Source: UBA6623 sp965238125 (GTDB lineage: Bacteria; Acidobacteriota; Terriglobia; Bryobacterales; UBA6623). From it: a stretch of DNA of 64,000 nucleotides. Location of the stretch: assembly GCA_965238125.1 (NCBI GenBank), contig OZ250179.1, forward strand, positions 5,704,001 through 5,768,000. The letters run 5' to 3'. This document shows positions 1-9,425 of this stretch, piece by piece; position 1 is the stretch's first letter, and the number at the start of each line of letters is the position of its first letter. The notes beneath the pieces were generated by a model. The model had not been told where the DNA came from. It made no database searches and saw nothing but the letters and a program-made list of their open reading frames with translations. Made by a program: the position numbers and the translations under genes.

Positions 1-454
1 CGTGGGCCCGCTCGATGGCTCGCGTGATCTTCTCGCCCACCACGGCGCCCATACTGCCGCCGATGAAGCGATATTCCATCACGGCCGCCACCGCCGGACG
101 CCCCTTGATCTTGCCCTCGGCGCAGATCACCGCGTCCTTGAGCCCCGTCGCTGCTTCCGCCGTTTCGAGGCGCTCCCGGTAGGAGCGCTGATCGACGAAC
201 TCCAGCGCATTGGTGCTTCGAAGACTCGCGTCGAACTCTTCCCAGTGTTCGCCGTCAAAGAGCAAATTCAAGCGGCCCCGCGCGTCGATCTTGAAATGGA
301 AGGCGCATTTCGGACAGACCATCTCATTGGCTTCGAGGTCTTTCTTCCAAATGGTCGCGCGGCACGAATCGCACTTAATCCAAAGGCCTTCGGTGCGAAC
401 CCGCCGCGGCGCGGGTGACTCTTCGGAGCCATTATCCTTGTCAGACGATGCCAT
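1..454 (-). CDS. accD: Acetyl-CoA carboxylase carboxyltransferase subunit beta, 5' part
   Basis: This is the N-terminal 151 codons of the beta subunit of acetyl-CoA carboxylase carboxyltransferase, which with AccA moves the carboxyl group from biotin to acetyl-CoA in the first step of fatty acid synthesis in the cytoplasm. The gene runs off the left edge. A C-x2-C-x15-C-x2-C zinc ribbon is visible at Cys28, 31, 47 and 50 (CDSC and CPKC), followed by FHFKIDARGRLNLLFD, LKDAVICAEGKIKG and FIGGSMGAVVGEKITRAIE, all typical of AccD. The ATG at 452-454 is the first possible start and puts the zinc ribbon at the usual distance. It is the last gene of a minus-strand run that begins with two membrane proteins. 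Confidence 0.95.
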   Translation of the reverse strand, partial: MASSDKDNGSEESPAPRRVRTEGLWIKCDSCRATIWKKDLEANEMVCPKCAFHFKIDARGRLNLLFDGEHWEEFDASLRSTNALEFVDQRSYRERLETAEAATGLKDAVICAEGKIKGRPAVAAVMEYRFIGGSMGAVVGEKITRAIERAH

Positions 455-517
455 GGGCCGCCAACCGCCTGATGATAACAGATGAGATCCGAAATCGAGC
501 CGGCGCCGGGTTGTGGA

Positions 518-1519
518 TCAGCCCGAAGCACTCGAACCTTGTACCCTCGACTCCGCACTGACGGCCACAAAGGTCGCCAACACATGCGGCACCAGAAAAA
601 CGCTCCGCAACTCCGCCATGAAGGCGATCACCGATGAGATGCCGATCGTTACTCCCACGGCCAGCAAGATCCGCTTGTCGATACTCGTCAAAGCTCTGCG
701 ATTCGCGAAGACCCAGAGCGCGGTAGGCAGAACCAGAGCGACTAACAGCACCGGCCATCCCGAAGCCCAGGGATGAGCCAGAAACTGCTCGATCGTAAGG
801 TATCCGTTTACCAGGTAGCCCCATTCGGCATCACCGCCGCCGACCCATTTTGCGAGCCAACTCGTCACATAGCTCAGCACCATGAGAAAAACCGCGTACG
901 CGCTTTCCGCCGGGCGAAATTCCTTGCGTGGCCCGAAGCCATGAAGACACAGCCAAACAACGCTGGCGAACGCCGCCGTCTGGCGGTTGAGACTCGCCAC
1001 CACGGTCGTCACCAAAGTCGCTGCTTTCCAGCCGCGAATCGAGGACCACAGGAGAAGAGAAAAGAAGATCACTTCGGGAAAGTCGGTCGGATGTTCCCAA
1101 CTGTGATTGAAGGTAAGAATCAACCCCAGCGCCAACCAGCCCGATCCGAAGGCGGCAACCTTGGGGGACGCTCCCAAGACTTTGATCGAAACGCCTGAAA
1201 ACACCAGGAACGCCAGGAAAGCGGTCGCCAAGCGCAAGATGACGAACCAGGCTTCCGGCGGGAAGATTTCCACCTGAATTACCAACGCGAGCAACGCCGG
1301 AAAAAGAATCCTACTTCGAAACGGAGGCCAGTCCGCCTCCTTGCCTTGGACCGAGTACGATTCTCCGGCCAGTAGGGCGAGCTGCTGGTTGACGGTTTCC
1401 GTGCGGTTTTGGAAGCGGTCGTGAAGATTATTCGATACGAAACAGACGATAATCGCCAAGCTGAGGCTGATCAGCGCAACGGCAACGAACGGTTGCGTTG
1501 GCGGCGTTGAGAATTTCAC
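518..1519 (-). CDS. Polytopic membrane protein, GT-C-like, function unknown
   Basis: A 333-residue inner-membrane protein with about eight to nine hydrophobic segments, beginning with a signal-anchor-like segment at residues 10-30. A long extracytoplasmic-type loop follows the first segment (residues about 30-70), and a conserved-looking SLNRQTAAF motif sits near residue 175. This layout resembles polyisoprenyl-phosphate-sugar glycosyltransferases of the GT-C fold, where an acidic residue in the first loop and an NR(E/Q)TA motif recur, but I cannot name a family. Its ATG overlaps the stop of the upstream membrane gene (ATGA at 1516-1519), so the two are probably translated together. A role in envelope polysaccharide or protein glycosylation is inference only. 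Confidence 0.6.
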   Translation of the reverse strand: MKFSTPPTQPFVAVALISLSLAIIVCFVSNNLHDRFQNRTETVNQQLALLAGESYSVQGKEADWPPFRSRILFPALLALVIQVEIFPPEAWFVILRLATAFLAFLVFSGVSIKVLGASPKVAAFGSGWLALGLILTFNHSWEHPTDFPEVIFFSLLLWSSIRGWKAATLVTTVVASLNRQTAAFASVVWLCLHGFGPRKEFRPAESAYAVFLMVLSYVTSWLAKWVGGGDAEWGYLVNGYLTIEQFLAHPWASGWPVLLVALVLPTALWVFANRRALTSIDKRILLAVGVTIGISSVIAFMAELRSVFLVPHVLATFVAVSAESRVQGSSASG

Positions 1520-2412
1520 CGGCCGGGGGTCCTATCTTCCAAGCGTACCGAAGGAACATCAAAGAAACGCGCAAGACATGAATTCGTCCAATGAGCCGGA
1601 TCAGCCGTGATGTCCTCCAGCTCACGACCGAAGATCCTGGGCCGATCCGGCAATCTCGCCAAGTTCAACGTCGTCTCTTCTCGGCCTCGTGTTTCGCGAA
1701 TCAAGCTATAACGTTCCTCCATCGCCTCACGCCAGGGAGCGGCTCGATGCACGAGATCGTGGATGGCGACTCGCGAATTACCCGTCGCCACAATACTGAG
1801 CGAGTAAAGCAGAAGCACCGACGCCTGTATCGTTGGCATAGGGGCCTTCGAGAGCACCGACTCTATGTCGAGCCCCCGTGTGAACACAAAAACGTTCGCG
1901 AAGCACCCCACCAAAAATACCCAAAACACGGCGCTCAGCGTGCGTCCGGCCATCTCGCCGCCAGTGATCCAACTCGGCATGCCGAAGCCTATCAGCAGCA
2001 ACAGCCCCCATACGCCCGGCACGGCCCATCTCCATACCGCTTTATCGCGGTCGAACCATGCCGGCTGCGGGGCGCGAACGGCCGGATGCATCACGAAAAG
2101 CATTGTTGCGGCCAACAGCTTCACGTCACAAACCCAGCGAGTGCCCGCTTTCACCGCCTGCCAAAATGTCAGCCAAACCGTCAGCGGGAGATCGTAGCCG
2201 TCGCCCGAATGCCCTGGTTTTTGGCGTGGTGCAATGATATCGAACGCTATTAAATGAGATACAAAATCACTGGCTGATATCTGCATCCCCCCTTTTCCCT
2301 CATAAACAGTCATCCCTTCGGAGCGGTCCAGGGCGCGAAGCGGCGAAGCGAACCCTTGACGGCGAGGACCGATCTGGAATCCTACGGCACGAGGGGAAAG
2401 GGGATCGTTCAA
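1516..2412 (-). CDS. Membrane protein resembling the C-terminal half of DUF6056-type proteins, probably N-terminally truncated
   Basis: The open frame is 298 codons. Only the part from about residue 75 (YDLPLTVWLTFWQAVKAG) looks like real membrane protein: four or so hydrophobic segments, then a soluble tail with GNSRVAIHDL and finally DITADPAHWTNSCLARFF. A tail with an aspartate-rich DI-x-DPxHWxN-x-C signature is typical of bacterial DUF6056-like or GT-C-type membrane proteins, which are normally 450-550 residues long. Residues 1-70 look like translated intergenic DNA, so the gene has probably lost its 5' half. Its nominal start overlaps the stop of the HEPN-like fragment (2409-2412). It is coupled to the next membrane gene by an ATGA overlap. 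Confidence 0.5.
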   Translation of the reverse strand: MNDPLSPRAVGFQIGPRRQGFASPLRALDRSEGMTVYEGKGGMQISASDFVSHLIAFDIIAPRQKPGHSGDGYDLPLTVWLTFWQAVKAGTRWVCDVKLLAATMLFVMHPAVRAPQPAWFDRDKAVWRWAVPGVWGLLLLIGFGMPSWITGGEMAGRTLSAVFWVFLVGCFANVFVFTRGLDIESVLSKAPMPTIQASVLLLYSLSIVATGNSRVAIHDLVHRAAPWREAMEERYSLIRETRGREETTLNLARLPDRPRIFGRELEDITADPAHWTNSCLARFFDVPSVRLEDRTPGR

Positions 2413-2758
2413 AGCGCTATTGCCGGGTGTGCCCGGCCTCCGAGCGTGTTGGCCAGTTTCTGGAGGACCGCCGCATGCTTCCTCATCGTATCTGCCACAG
2501 GAGACTGCGCGGTCTGCTCTCCCAAAGATCCTCCGTACCTCAGGGCAACGGCGGCGTCTTTGTACTGCCCGAGGGCTTCCCGGATATCTCCCATCGGGAC
2601 GCAGGACGCCTCAGCGACCTTTTCCTTCCACTCGTCGGTCAGGCGATTCCAAAGAATGACGAGGTCATGCTTTTTGGGGACGGGTCTCCCCATCTCCCTG
2701 TCGAGGATGTGCTTCAGGCCGAGTTCGATGCTGTTGATCCGCAAATGGAGGGAACCTA

Positions 2759-3852
2759 TTGAGTCTCGCATAATATCCTGTCAATCGAGACAAAGAGAAG
2801 ACTGTTTCCAGAAAGCGGTAATCAAGCGCGGTTTGCGGCGCATGCGCCGCAGCGTTTTGCAGGCACGTTCGTCGAGTTCCCAGTAGTCCTTCGGACAGAC
2901 GTTCGGCAACTCGTGCTGTTTCCAGTACGCCCAGATGTATTCCACCGGATTCAGCTCCGGCGCATACGCCGGCAATTACTCCGTCACGATATGGCCTTGC
3001 GAGAGTTCAATGAACTCTCGCACCATCCGACTGCGATGCGCCGGCAAGCGGTCCCAGACGATCATCAACGGGCCGTCCATGTGGCGAACCAAGGCCTTCA
3101 GAAAGTCGATGACCTCCAACTCGCCAATCGCGCCGGGATAGAGCCGAAAGTAAAAGTTGCGCAACGTCAACCCGGCCGACACCGAAAGCTTCTGCCAATT
3201 GAAGTTGAACTCCAGCAGCGGCGTCTCGCCGCGCGGCGCCCAGGTGCGGCAACGATGCGGCTTCTGACTCCATCCGCTTTCGTCGATGAAGACGATCGTG
3301 CGGTCTTGTTTGCGGGCTTTTTTTTAATGGCCGGCCACCTCTTGCACTTCCAGTCGCGGATGGCCTCTTCGTTGCGCTCGCGGGCTTTGCCGACCGGGCG
3401 TTGCGGGCTCCAGCCGAGCGCCCGCAGGATCTTCCAGACATGGCCCTCGTGATAGCGCACGCCGAACTCGTCTCGGATCAGACGAGCCACCCGCGGACAG
3501 CTCCACAACGGCGTCGGGAAGCCGTGCGCCTCGGGGCCTTCGAGCAGCAGGATCTCCAGGCGTTCGAGCTGCGTGGCGTCTAATAGCGGCTTGCGGCCGG
3601 CGCGGCCGGCCTTGCGCAGCCCGGCCTCGCCTTGCGCCAGGTACTGTCGTCGCCACTCACTGACGGTTTGGCGGGCGACTGTCAGACGCCTGGCGGTTTC
3701 GGACTGATTGAGTCCTTCATCGAGCAAACGCATCGCTTCGAAACGGCGTTTCTCCAATGCTTCGAAATCGCGGCGCTTTCCTTTCGGTGTTCCCATACAT
3801 AAGAATACGTACGGCAACACCAAAAGGTGTCACTCTATTTTGCGAGACTCAA
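2759..3852 (-). mobile_element. IS630-family insertion sequence, copy 1 (decayed)
   Basis: A 1094-bp element bounded by 12-bp inverted repeats (TTGAGTCTCGCA at the left, its complement at the right) and a TA duplication at 2757-2758 and 3853-3854, the target preference expected of IS630/Tc1-mariner elements. It is about 85-90% similar to the two near-identical copies at 16667 and 36473, so it is an older insertion. It sits at the junction of a HEPN-like gene and a secreted-protein gene, both on the minus strand. Confidence 0.92.
2781..3796 (-). pseudogene. IS630 transposase (orfA/orfB), inactivated by a nonsense codon
   Basis: OrfA starts at MGTPKGKRRDFEALEK and carries an N-terminal helix-turn-helix (LNQSETARRLTVARQTVSEW). 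OrfB follows in the -1 frame after a run of eight A (T8 at 3318-3325 on the plus strand, read A-AAA-AAG), giving RTIVFIDESGWSQKPHRC, the first Asp of the DDE triad. The second Asp is in MIVWDRLPAHRS and the Glu in PELNPVEYIWAYWK. Between the last two, the codon that is TAC (Tyr, in TEYLPPYAPE) in the other copies is TAA here, at about 2976-2978, so the C-terminal 64 residues including the catalytic Glu cannot be made. This copy is therefore dead unless complemented in trans. Confidence 0.88.
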
Positions 3853-5107
3853 TAAGGCGAGCGCGAACATCACATCGCCCCACTTCCGGCCCCCCCAGAG
3901 CTTGCCCCCCCGATCGCAGGTTCTTCAGATAGGCCCCCGGAGGCAAACCCCCTATTTCGAATCTGTAGGTCGCTGGCGGAACCTCGCCCATATGGAATCG
4001 CAACTCCTGGTCGACCTCGCCCTCCCCCGCCGGCCACGACAGCGGCAGCCCGACGGGCCCGAGGTAAGGCGACCAGGCGGTAGCGTCAATTCCATCCGGC
4101 GGATCCAACAAAACCACTTTGCCGGAAACGTCCTGCACCAGCCCGGCCGTTAAAGCCGCTTCCGTGATCGCGTCGGGGCCGACCGTGACGGTTTTTTGCG
4201 CCGCCAGTCGATCGTTGCTGCCGCGCTTGACAATGACCAGGTATTCGCCCGGAATCAGTCCCCGCATGACGAAAAGACCCTCACGCGAGGCCCGCGAGGA
4301 GTTTGGGAGGCGTATTCGAAAGTCGCCGTCCACTTGGATCGCGCTCAAGCTGCACCCCATGCAGGGCCGATTTTCCGAGGCGTCCCAGACGGAGACCGCC
4401 AGGGTGTGAGTCGTCTCCTCGGAAAGCCGCAGGTCGATACCGTCCAGCTCGTCACCCCAGCGAACGTTGAACGGAAGCGCCTGGGAGGGCCGCGGGGCCT
4501 GAGGGTAAAACGTCCCGGAAGTGTCGGCGTAGTAGACACCGGCCGGGGTACTCGGACGCGGCGGCCACACTCGCGCGATATATTTGCCCGCCGCCAGCCC
4601 GTAAACGCGATATTCCCCAATGTCGTTGCTGCGCGCCCGCCCGGCCAGGGGGAGGGAAACGCCGGTTTCCCGATGAGCAACGCGGTAAACCCGCACTTCG
4701 GCCTCGGGCACCGGTTCGCCTTCGGCGTCGAGCACGCGTCCGGAAATCGCGCTGTTCGGCCAAAGGGTAACCGCGAGCACCGGCGCACTTCCGCCTTGAC
4801 CGACTCTCACCCGCAGCTTTTCTCCCTGAGCGGTTCGATACCCTGTCTTGCCGACCCGCACCGTGTACTCGCCCGGCCCAAGTCCGCTGAACACGAATTC
4901 ACCCTCCGTCCCGGTCGCTTTCGTTTTCGAAAATCGCTGTTGACCGGAGGAGGAGAGCGTCACTACGGCGCTCCGAATCGGCATGCCGGTCGTGATGGAC
5001 CGCACCGAACCCGCAACTCACCCGCCGCGGCGATCTTGGGAGGCGGAGTCTTGGGCCGCTACGGCGGGAATGAACAAAATGGCCGCAAATACAATGAGGT
5101 TCATCAT
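3830..5107 (-). pseudogene. Secreted carboxypeptidase-regulatory-like domain protein, in-frame TGA and IS-truncated
   Basis: The frame opens at 5107 with a clear signal peptide (MMNLIVFAAILFIPAVAAQ), but codon 30 is TGA (5018-5020). The same frame then continues without a break into a beta-sandwich protein of about 390 codons: GMPIRSAVVTLSS, GEFVFSGLGPGEYTVRVGKTGYR, SGRVLDAEGEPVPEAEVRVYRV, GEYRVYGLAAGKYIARV. These are repeats of the carboxypeptidase-regulatory-like/prealbumin-like fold, abundant in secreted Acidobacteriota proteins. TGA is one transition from CGA (Arg), which would give RVAGSVRS, as expected at this point. The 3' end (GGLPPGAYLKNLRSGGQ) also shifts into low-similarity sequence and stops inside the IS630 end. 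So the gene carries two independent lesions, unless the TGA is a sequencing error. Confidence 0.8.
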
Positions 5108-5260
5108 GCCGCCGGCAAGTCGATCCGCATTACGACCGGCGGCCGTCAACAACGCTCTAACCCGTCGCACACTTCCTAATCTACATCAGGCATGCCGTGA
5201 AGGCCGACGCGGCGCACCCCTCCGAAAATCCGCCTCTCACCTGCTGGTTGGTCTACAATA

Positions 5261-8200
5261 ATGGGCGTTATGACACCGGTAATCATCTTTGCGGCTGCAG
5301 TTGCTGTCACTTTAGGAATCGCACCCGCGGCGGCCGAACCTGCCGCGGCGCGCGTGGACTTCCAACGCGAAGTGCGTCCGATACTTTCGGATAACTGTTT
5401 TCAGTGCCACGGGCCGGATGCGAGCAAGCGTTTGGCCGACCTACGGCTCGACGTTCGCGAAGGGGCGTTCGACCGCCGCGACAACGGTACTCCCATTGTC
5501 CCGGGCGATCCCGACGCCAGTCTCATTATCAAGCGCCTGACTCACGAGCAGGAAGCGCTGCGGATGCCTCCGGTCTACTCGCGCAAGGAGCTGACGGAAG
5601 AGCAGATCGAAGTGATTCGCAACTGGATCGAGCAGGGCGCCGATTGGAGCGAGCACTGGGCCTTCCGCGGTCCGGTCGCGGCCGAGCCGCCGGCGGTGAA
5701 AAAGGACTCGTGGGTGCGCAACCCAATCGATCGTTTCATCTTGGCGCGCCTCGAAGCCAAAGGCCTCGAGCCGGCGCCGGAAGCCGACAAGCGAACGCTG
5801 GCCCGCCGCGTGGCGCTGGACTTGACCGGCCTGCCGCCCGAGCCCGAAGTCGTCGAGCGTTTTGTCAACGACATGTCCTCCGACGCCTACGGCAATCTCA
5901 TCGAGCGTTATCTAACGTCGGAAGCCTACGGCGAACATCGCGCCCGCTATTGGCTCGACGCCGCGCGGTACGGCGACACCCACGGCATCCACATCGACAA
6001 CTACCGCGAGATGTGGCCCTATCGCGATTGGGTGATCAAGGCCTACAACCGCAACCTGCCGTTTGATCAGTTCACCGTCGAGCAGATTGCCGGGGATATG
6101 CTGCCCGACCCGACGCTCGACCAACTGATCGCCACCGGCTTCCACCGCTGCAATGCCACCACCAACGAAGGCGGCGTGATTCCCGAGGAGTATGAAGCGA
6201 TCTACGCGAAAGACCGCGCCGACACGACGGGGACGGTGTTTCTGGGGTTGACGGTCGGGTGCGCCACCTGCCACGACCACAAGTTCGATCCGATCCTCCA
6301 AAAAGACTTCTATTCGATGACGGCCTTCTTCCGTAACACGACGCAATACGTGATGGACGGCAATGTGTCGGATCCGCCGCCGATTCTGATCGTGCCCACC
6401 GACCAAGACCGCGACCTATGGCACAAGCTGCGCGCCGAAGCCGCCGAAACCGACGCGCGAATCGAGAAAGTGGTTGATTCGTCGAATGGGCGTTTCGATC
6501 GTTGGCTCGCCACCGGCGAGTATCGCTCGATCGAGTCGCCGCTCGAGAAGTCCGCCGAATGGATGACCCTCTCGCTCGGCGACAAGGTCGAAGCCGTTGT
6601 GAACGGGGAGACCAGAGAAGTCGCGTTACAGGGCGACGCCGTCGTCGGCAAGGGTCCGTCCCCGGGCGCTCCCGCGTTGCGATTCCCGAAAGAATCTTGG
6701 GCCGAAGTGCAAGGTCCGGAACTTGATTCCGACACGCCATACTCGTTCGCGTTTTGGGTGGACCATCCGCCGAACGAAGACAATTTCACGGTCATTTCCC
6801 AGAACGACCCGCAAGACAACAACTGCGGCTGGGCCATTTCTCTTCCCGCCCGTCAGTCCTTCCTTACCCTGACCGGCGACAAGCGCGAAGGGAATGAGAG
6901 CGCCGAGATATCCCCCTCCTCGGTCCAGGCGGGACCCAACAATATCATGCGCCTGCCTACCGGCTGGACACACCTCACGTTTACCTACGACGGCACCGGC
7001 GAGCGCGCCGGCATGCGCGTGTATATGAACGGCGAGGTCGTTCCCGAGCAGGGGAGCGAGTACTTCACCAGCGTGATGGGCTCGATTCGCACCGACAAGC
7101 CGATCGTATTCGGCCGAGGTGTCTTCGAGCGTCGCGGCGACGTCAGGACGACGTACTTCACCGACGGCGGCATCGCGGATTTTCGGATCTTCAACCGTCC
7201 GCTCACGGCGCAAGAGGCCAAGGTTGTGTGGCTTTGGTCCACCCTCAAAACCGCGCGCGAGAAAGCGGTGGGCGACCTTGGCGACGGGGAGCGCGAGGCG
7301 CTTCGGGACTATTTTCTGGCGGTAAAAGACAAGGCATACCGCGGGCTGATGACGCGCCGCCGCGACATTGATCTCGAGTGGCGGGAAGTTCGCAGGCGCG
7401 GCGCGGTGACGCATGTGATGCAGGAAATCGCGGACAAGGAACCGGAAGCGCATATTCTCCATCGCGGCCTCTACGACCAACCAGGAGACAAGGTGAAGGC
7501 CGGGACCCCGGGCTTCCTACCGCCGATTCCGGCGTCGTTCGCGCGCAACCGGATGGGGCTGGCGCAATGGCTGGTCGACGATTCGAATCCGCTGACGTCG
7601 CGGGTGATCGTGAACCGCTATTGGCAGGAGATTTTCGGAACCGGGATCGTCCGGACGAGCGACGATTTCGGATCCCAGGGGGAGCCGCCATCGCATCCCG
7701 CATTGCTCGATTGGTTGGCGGTGAACTATCGCGAATCGGGCTGGGATACGAAGGACTTTTTCCGTTTGATCCTTCGCTCGGCGGCCTATCGCCAGTCAGC
7801 CGAAACCACGGCCGAAAAGATCGAAGCCGATCCGCAAAACCGGCTTCTCGCCCACGGACCGCGTTTTCGCATGCCCGCTGAAATGATTCGGGATTACGCC
7901 TTGTCGGCAAGCGGTTTGCTGGCCCAGCGAATCGGAGGCCCGAGCGTAAAACCCTATCAGCCGAAGGGCGTGTGGTCGACCGTCGCCATGCCCACCAGCA
8001 ACACCCGGACCTATGAGCAGGATTCCGGCGAGAAACTCTATCGACGCAGCCTCTATACCTTCTGGAAGCGGTCGGCGCCGCCGGCGTCGATGGACATCTT
8101 CAACGCGCCTACGCGCGAGCACACCACCGTGCGGCGGGAGCGCACGAACACGCCTCTACAAGCGCTGGTAACGATGAACGATCCGCAATTTGTCGAGGCG

Positions 8201-8494
8201 GCGCGCTATCTCGCCCAAAACGCCATGCGGAAGGGGGGCGAGGGCGTTGACTCGCGTCTCGATTTCTTGACGATGCGCCTCATGGCCCGGCGGCTGGGTG
8301 AGAATGAGCGCGGCGTCGCCCGACGGACCTACGACAGTTTTGTCGGTTTCTACGAATCGAACCCCGATGAGGCGGTGAAGCTGCTCGAGGCCGGGGACTC
8401 CGAGCCCGATATGTCTCTGCCAAAAGCCGAGTCGGCGGCGCTGACCATGGTCGCCAACCAGATAATGAACCTCGACGAGGTTCTCAACAAGTAG
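5261..8494 (+). CDS. PSD1 / DUF1549-DUF1553 multidomain cytochrome c protein with LamG-like domain
   Basis: A 1077-residue secreted protein with a signal peptide (residues 1-25, cleaved near AAAEPAAA). A first heme c motif, CFQCH at 46-50 (planctomycete cytochrome C 1 type), is followed by a DUF1549 domain (NPIDRFILARLEAKGLEP and LDLTGLPP from about 150). A second CATCH heme site at about residue 333 (GCATCHDHKFDPI) precedes a LamG/concanavalin-like domain at about 480-650 (PYSFAFWVD, GWTHLTFTYDGTG, GGIADFRIFNRPLT). The C-terminal DUF1553 domain begins at about 760 (NPLTSRVIVNRYWQEIFGTG). Members are usually next to a DUF1501 sulfatase-like gene, which is absent here. The role is thought to be periplasmic electron transfer linked to polysaccharide breakdown, but the substrate is unknown. 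An alternative ATG lies three codons in. Confidence 0.93.
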   Translation: MGVMTPVIIFAAAVAVTLGIAPAAAEPAAARVDFQREVRPILSDNCFQCHGPDASKRLADLRLDVREGAFDRRDNGTPIVPGDPDASLIIKRLTHEQEALRMPPVYSRKELTEEQIEVIRNWIEQGADWSEHWAFRGPVAAEPPAVKKDSWVRNPIDRFILARLEAKGLEPAPEADKRTLARRVALDLTGLPPEPEVVERFVNDMSSDAYGNLIERYLTSEAYGEHRARYWLDAARYGDTHGIHIDNYREMWPYRDWVIKAYNRNLPFDQFTVEQIAGDMLPDPTLDQLIATGFHRCNATTNEGGVIPEEYEAIYAKDRADTTGTVFLGLTVGCATCHDHKFDPILQKDFYSMTAFFRNTTQYVMDGNVSDPPPILIVPTDQDRDLWHKLRAEAAETDARIEKVVDSSNGRFDRWLATGEYRSIESPLEKSAEWMTLSLGDKVEAVVNGETREVALQGDAVVGKGPSPGAPALRFPKESWAEVQGPELDSDTPYSFAFWVDHPPNEDNFTVISQNDPQDNNCGWAISLPARQSFLTLTGDKREGNESAEISPSSVQAGPNNIMRLPTGWTHLTFTYDGTGERAGMRVYMNGEVVPEQGSEYFTSVMGSIRTDKPIVFGRGVFERRGDVRTTYFTDGGIADFRIFNRPLTAQEAKVVWLWSTLKTAREKAVGDLGDGEREALRDYFLAVKDKAYRGLMTRRRDIDLEWREVRRRGAVTHVMQEIADKEPEAHILHRGLYDQPGDKVKAGTPGFLPPIPASFARNRMGLAQWLVDDSNPLTSRVIVNRYWQEIFGTGIVRTSDDFGSQGEPPSHPALLDWLAVNYRESGWDTKDFFRLILRSAAYRQSAETTAEKIEADPQNRLLAHGPRFRMPAEMIRDYALSASGLLAQRIGGPSVKPYQPKGVWSTVAMPTSNTRTYEQDSGEKLYRRSLYTFWKRSAPPASMDIFNAPTREHTTVRRERTNTPLQALVTMNDPQFVEAARYLAQNAMRKGGEGVDSRLDFLTMRLMARRLGENERGVARRTYDSFVGFYESNPDEAVKLLEAGDSEPDMSLPKAESAALTMVANQIMNLDEVLNK

Positions 8495-8509
8495 CGACAA
8501 ACAAAGTAG

Positions 8510-8531
8510 GGACGAACACTCGTGTTTGTCC
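8510..8531. repeat. Short palindrome (10-bp arms), REP-like or terminator hairpin
   Basis: Arms GGACGAACAC and GTGTTTGTCC around a 2-nt loop, 16 bases after the stop of the PSD1 gene. There is no U-tract. A perfect relative with the same GGAC...GTCC ends lies at 42035-42056. It could end the PSD1 transcript or be a dispersed palindrome. Confidence 0.6.
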
Positions 8532-8664
8532 TAGTTCCCAGTTTCGACGAGCTCTCAGCTTGTCGCCGGCTTCGGTCCTCGATCGCGGAACAACCGGCTT
8601 GAGAGCCGCCCGCGCAATTTCAGCACCCCTTGATGCGGCGATCCGTACCTCGGCGTCACGGACA

Positions 8665-9351
8665 ATGAACCTGCTTGCGATCGACACGACAGGCCCCTCC
8701 GGCGGCATCGCTCTGGCTCGGGACGGTGAGATCCTCGAAGCCGTTTCGATCGAGGCGCCGGATGGCTTCGGCGCGGTCATCTATCCGGAGATCGAAGCGT
8801 TGCTGAGTCGCGCCGGTCTCTCTCTCCCAGACATCGATGGCTACGCGGCGGCTGCCGGCCCGGGATCGTTCACGGGGATTCGCGTGGGGTTGAGCGTCGT
8901 CAAATCGCTGGCCGAAGTCCACGGGAAAAAGGTCGCGCCGGTTTCGAATTTGCGCGCCTTGGCCTTTGCGGGCGCCGGAAAGTACCGCGCCGCGGTGATG
9001 GACGCGCGGCGGGGAGAAGTCTACGCCGGGGTCTACGACGATCGTGCGCGTCCCGTCATCGACGAGGCGGTTAGCGGCTGGCAGAGTTTTCTGGTTTCGT
9101 TGGGCGATCGTTTGGTGACCTTTGTATCGCTTGACCGGGGCTTGTTCGAAGAGGGTGGAACGGCGCCGCTGTTGGGGGAGGGCAACGCCGACGGCAAGAA
9201 TATCGTCGTCGCCGAACGACCCCTTGCCGCGGCTGTCGCGGGGTCGGCGCGACGGACGTTCGAGGAAGGTCACGCCCTTGTCCCCGAGGCGGTTGACGCC
9301 AATTACATCCGGCGCCCCGATGCTGAATTGAAGTGGAAGGACCCCGATTGA
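8665..9351 (+). CDS. tsaB: tRNA threonylcarbamoyladenosine biosynthesis protein TsaB
   Basis: TsaB is the non-catalytic partner of TsaD in making N6-threonylcarbamoyladenosine at position 37 of ANN-decoding tRNAs. The 228-residue frame starts at the ATG of MNLLAIDTTGPSGGIALARD, matching the actin-like ASKHA N-terminus of the family. It continues with the hallmark GPGSFTGIRVGLSVVKSLA (about residues 70-88) and VMDARRGEVYAGVYD. An upstream extension of the frame to 8560 has no similarity to the family and is rejected. The gene stands alone between the PSD1 gene and the minus-strand aldo/keto reductase; no tsaE or rimI is adjacent. The middle (PVSNLRALAF) matches the family, while the C-terminal third is poorly conserved, as is usual. 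Confidence 0.93.
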   Translation: MNLLAIDTTGPSGGIALARDGEILEAVSIEAPDGFGAVIYPEIEALLSRAGLSLPDIDGYAAAAGPGSFTGIRVGLSVVKSLAEVHGKKVAPVSNLRALAFAGAGKYRAAVMDARRGEVYAGVYDDRARPVIDEAVSGWQSFLVSLGDRLVTFVSLDRGLFEEGGTAPLLGEGNADGKNIVVAERPLAAAVAGSARRTFEEGHALVPEAVDANYIRRPDAELKWKDPD

Positions 9352-9354
9352 CCA

Positions 9355-9381
9355 CAGTGGGGCAGGTCTCCAGGCCTGCCC
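9355..9381. repeat. 27-bp dispersed palindromic repeat, copy 1 of 3
   Basis: Begins CAGTGGGGCAGG and ends with its partial complement CCTGCCC, able to form a stem of GGCAGG with CCTGCC. Identical 27-bp copies lie at 44037 and 47672. This copy starts 4 bases after the tsaB stop, in the gap before the converging aldo/keto reductase gene. Confidence 0.85.
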
Positions 9382-9425
9382 AATCTTAATAAAGCTTGCG
9401 GTACGCCGGCGGAGCGTACCACCGC

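Larger units (their letters stand above)
2409..3870 (-). pseudogene. Small HEPN-like protein gene split by IS630 copy 1
   Basis: Removing the IS and one TA duplication joins 3870-3853 to 2756-2409 into one 121-codon frame that starts MFALALGSLHLRINSIE and continues with LGLKHILDREMGRP and KKHDLVILWNRLTDEWKEKV. The pattern of an ELxLK helix, a small loop and an HDL helix recalls HEPN-type all-helical domains. I do not see a clear R-x4-6-H ribonuclease motif, so activity is doubtful. In the present sequence the apparent start codon (MRDSIGSLH) lies inside the IS terminal repeat and is an artefact of the insertion. Upstream, the original reading frame lies at the decayed 3' end of the secreted-protein pseudogene. 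The HEPN call is tentative. Confidence 0.45.
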
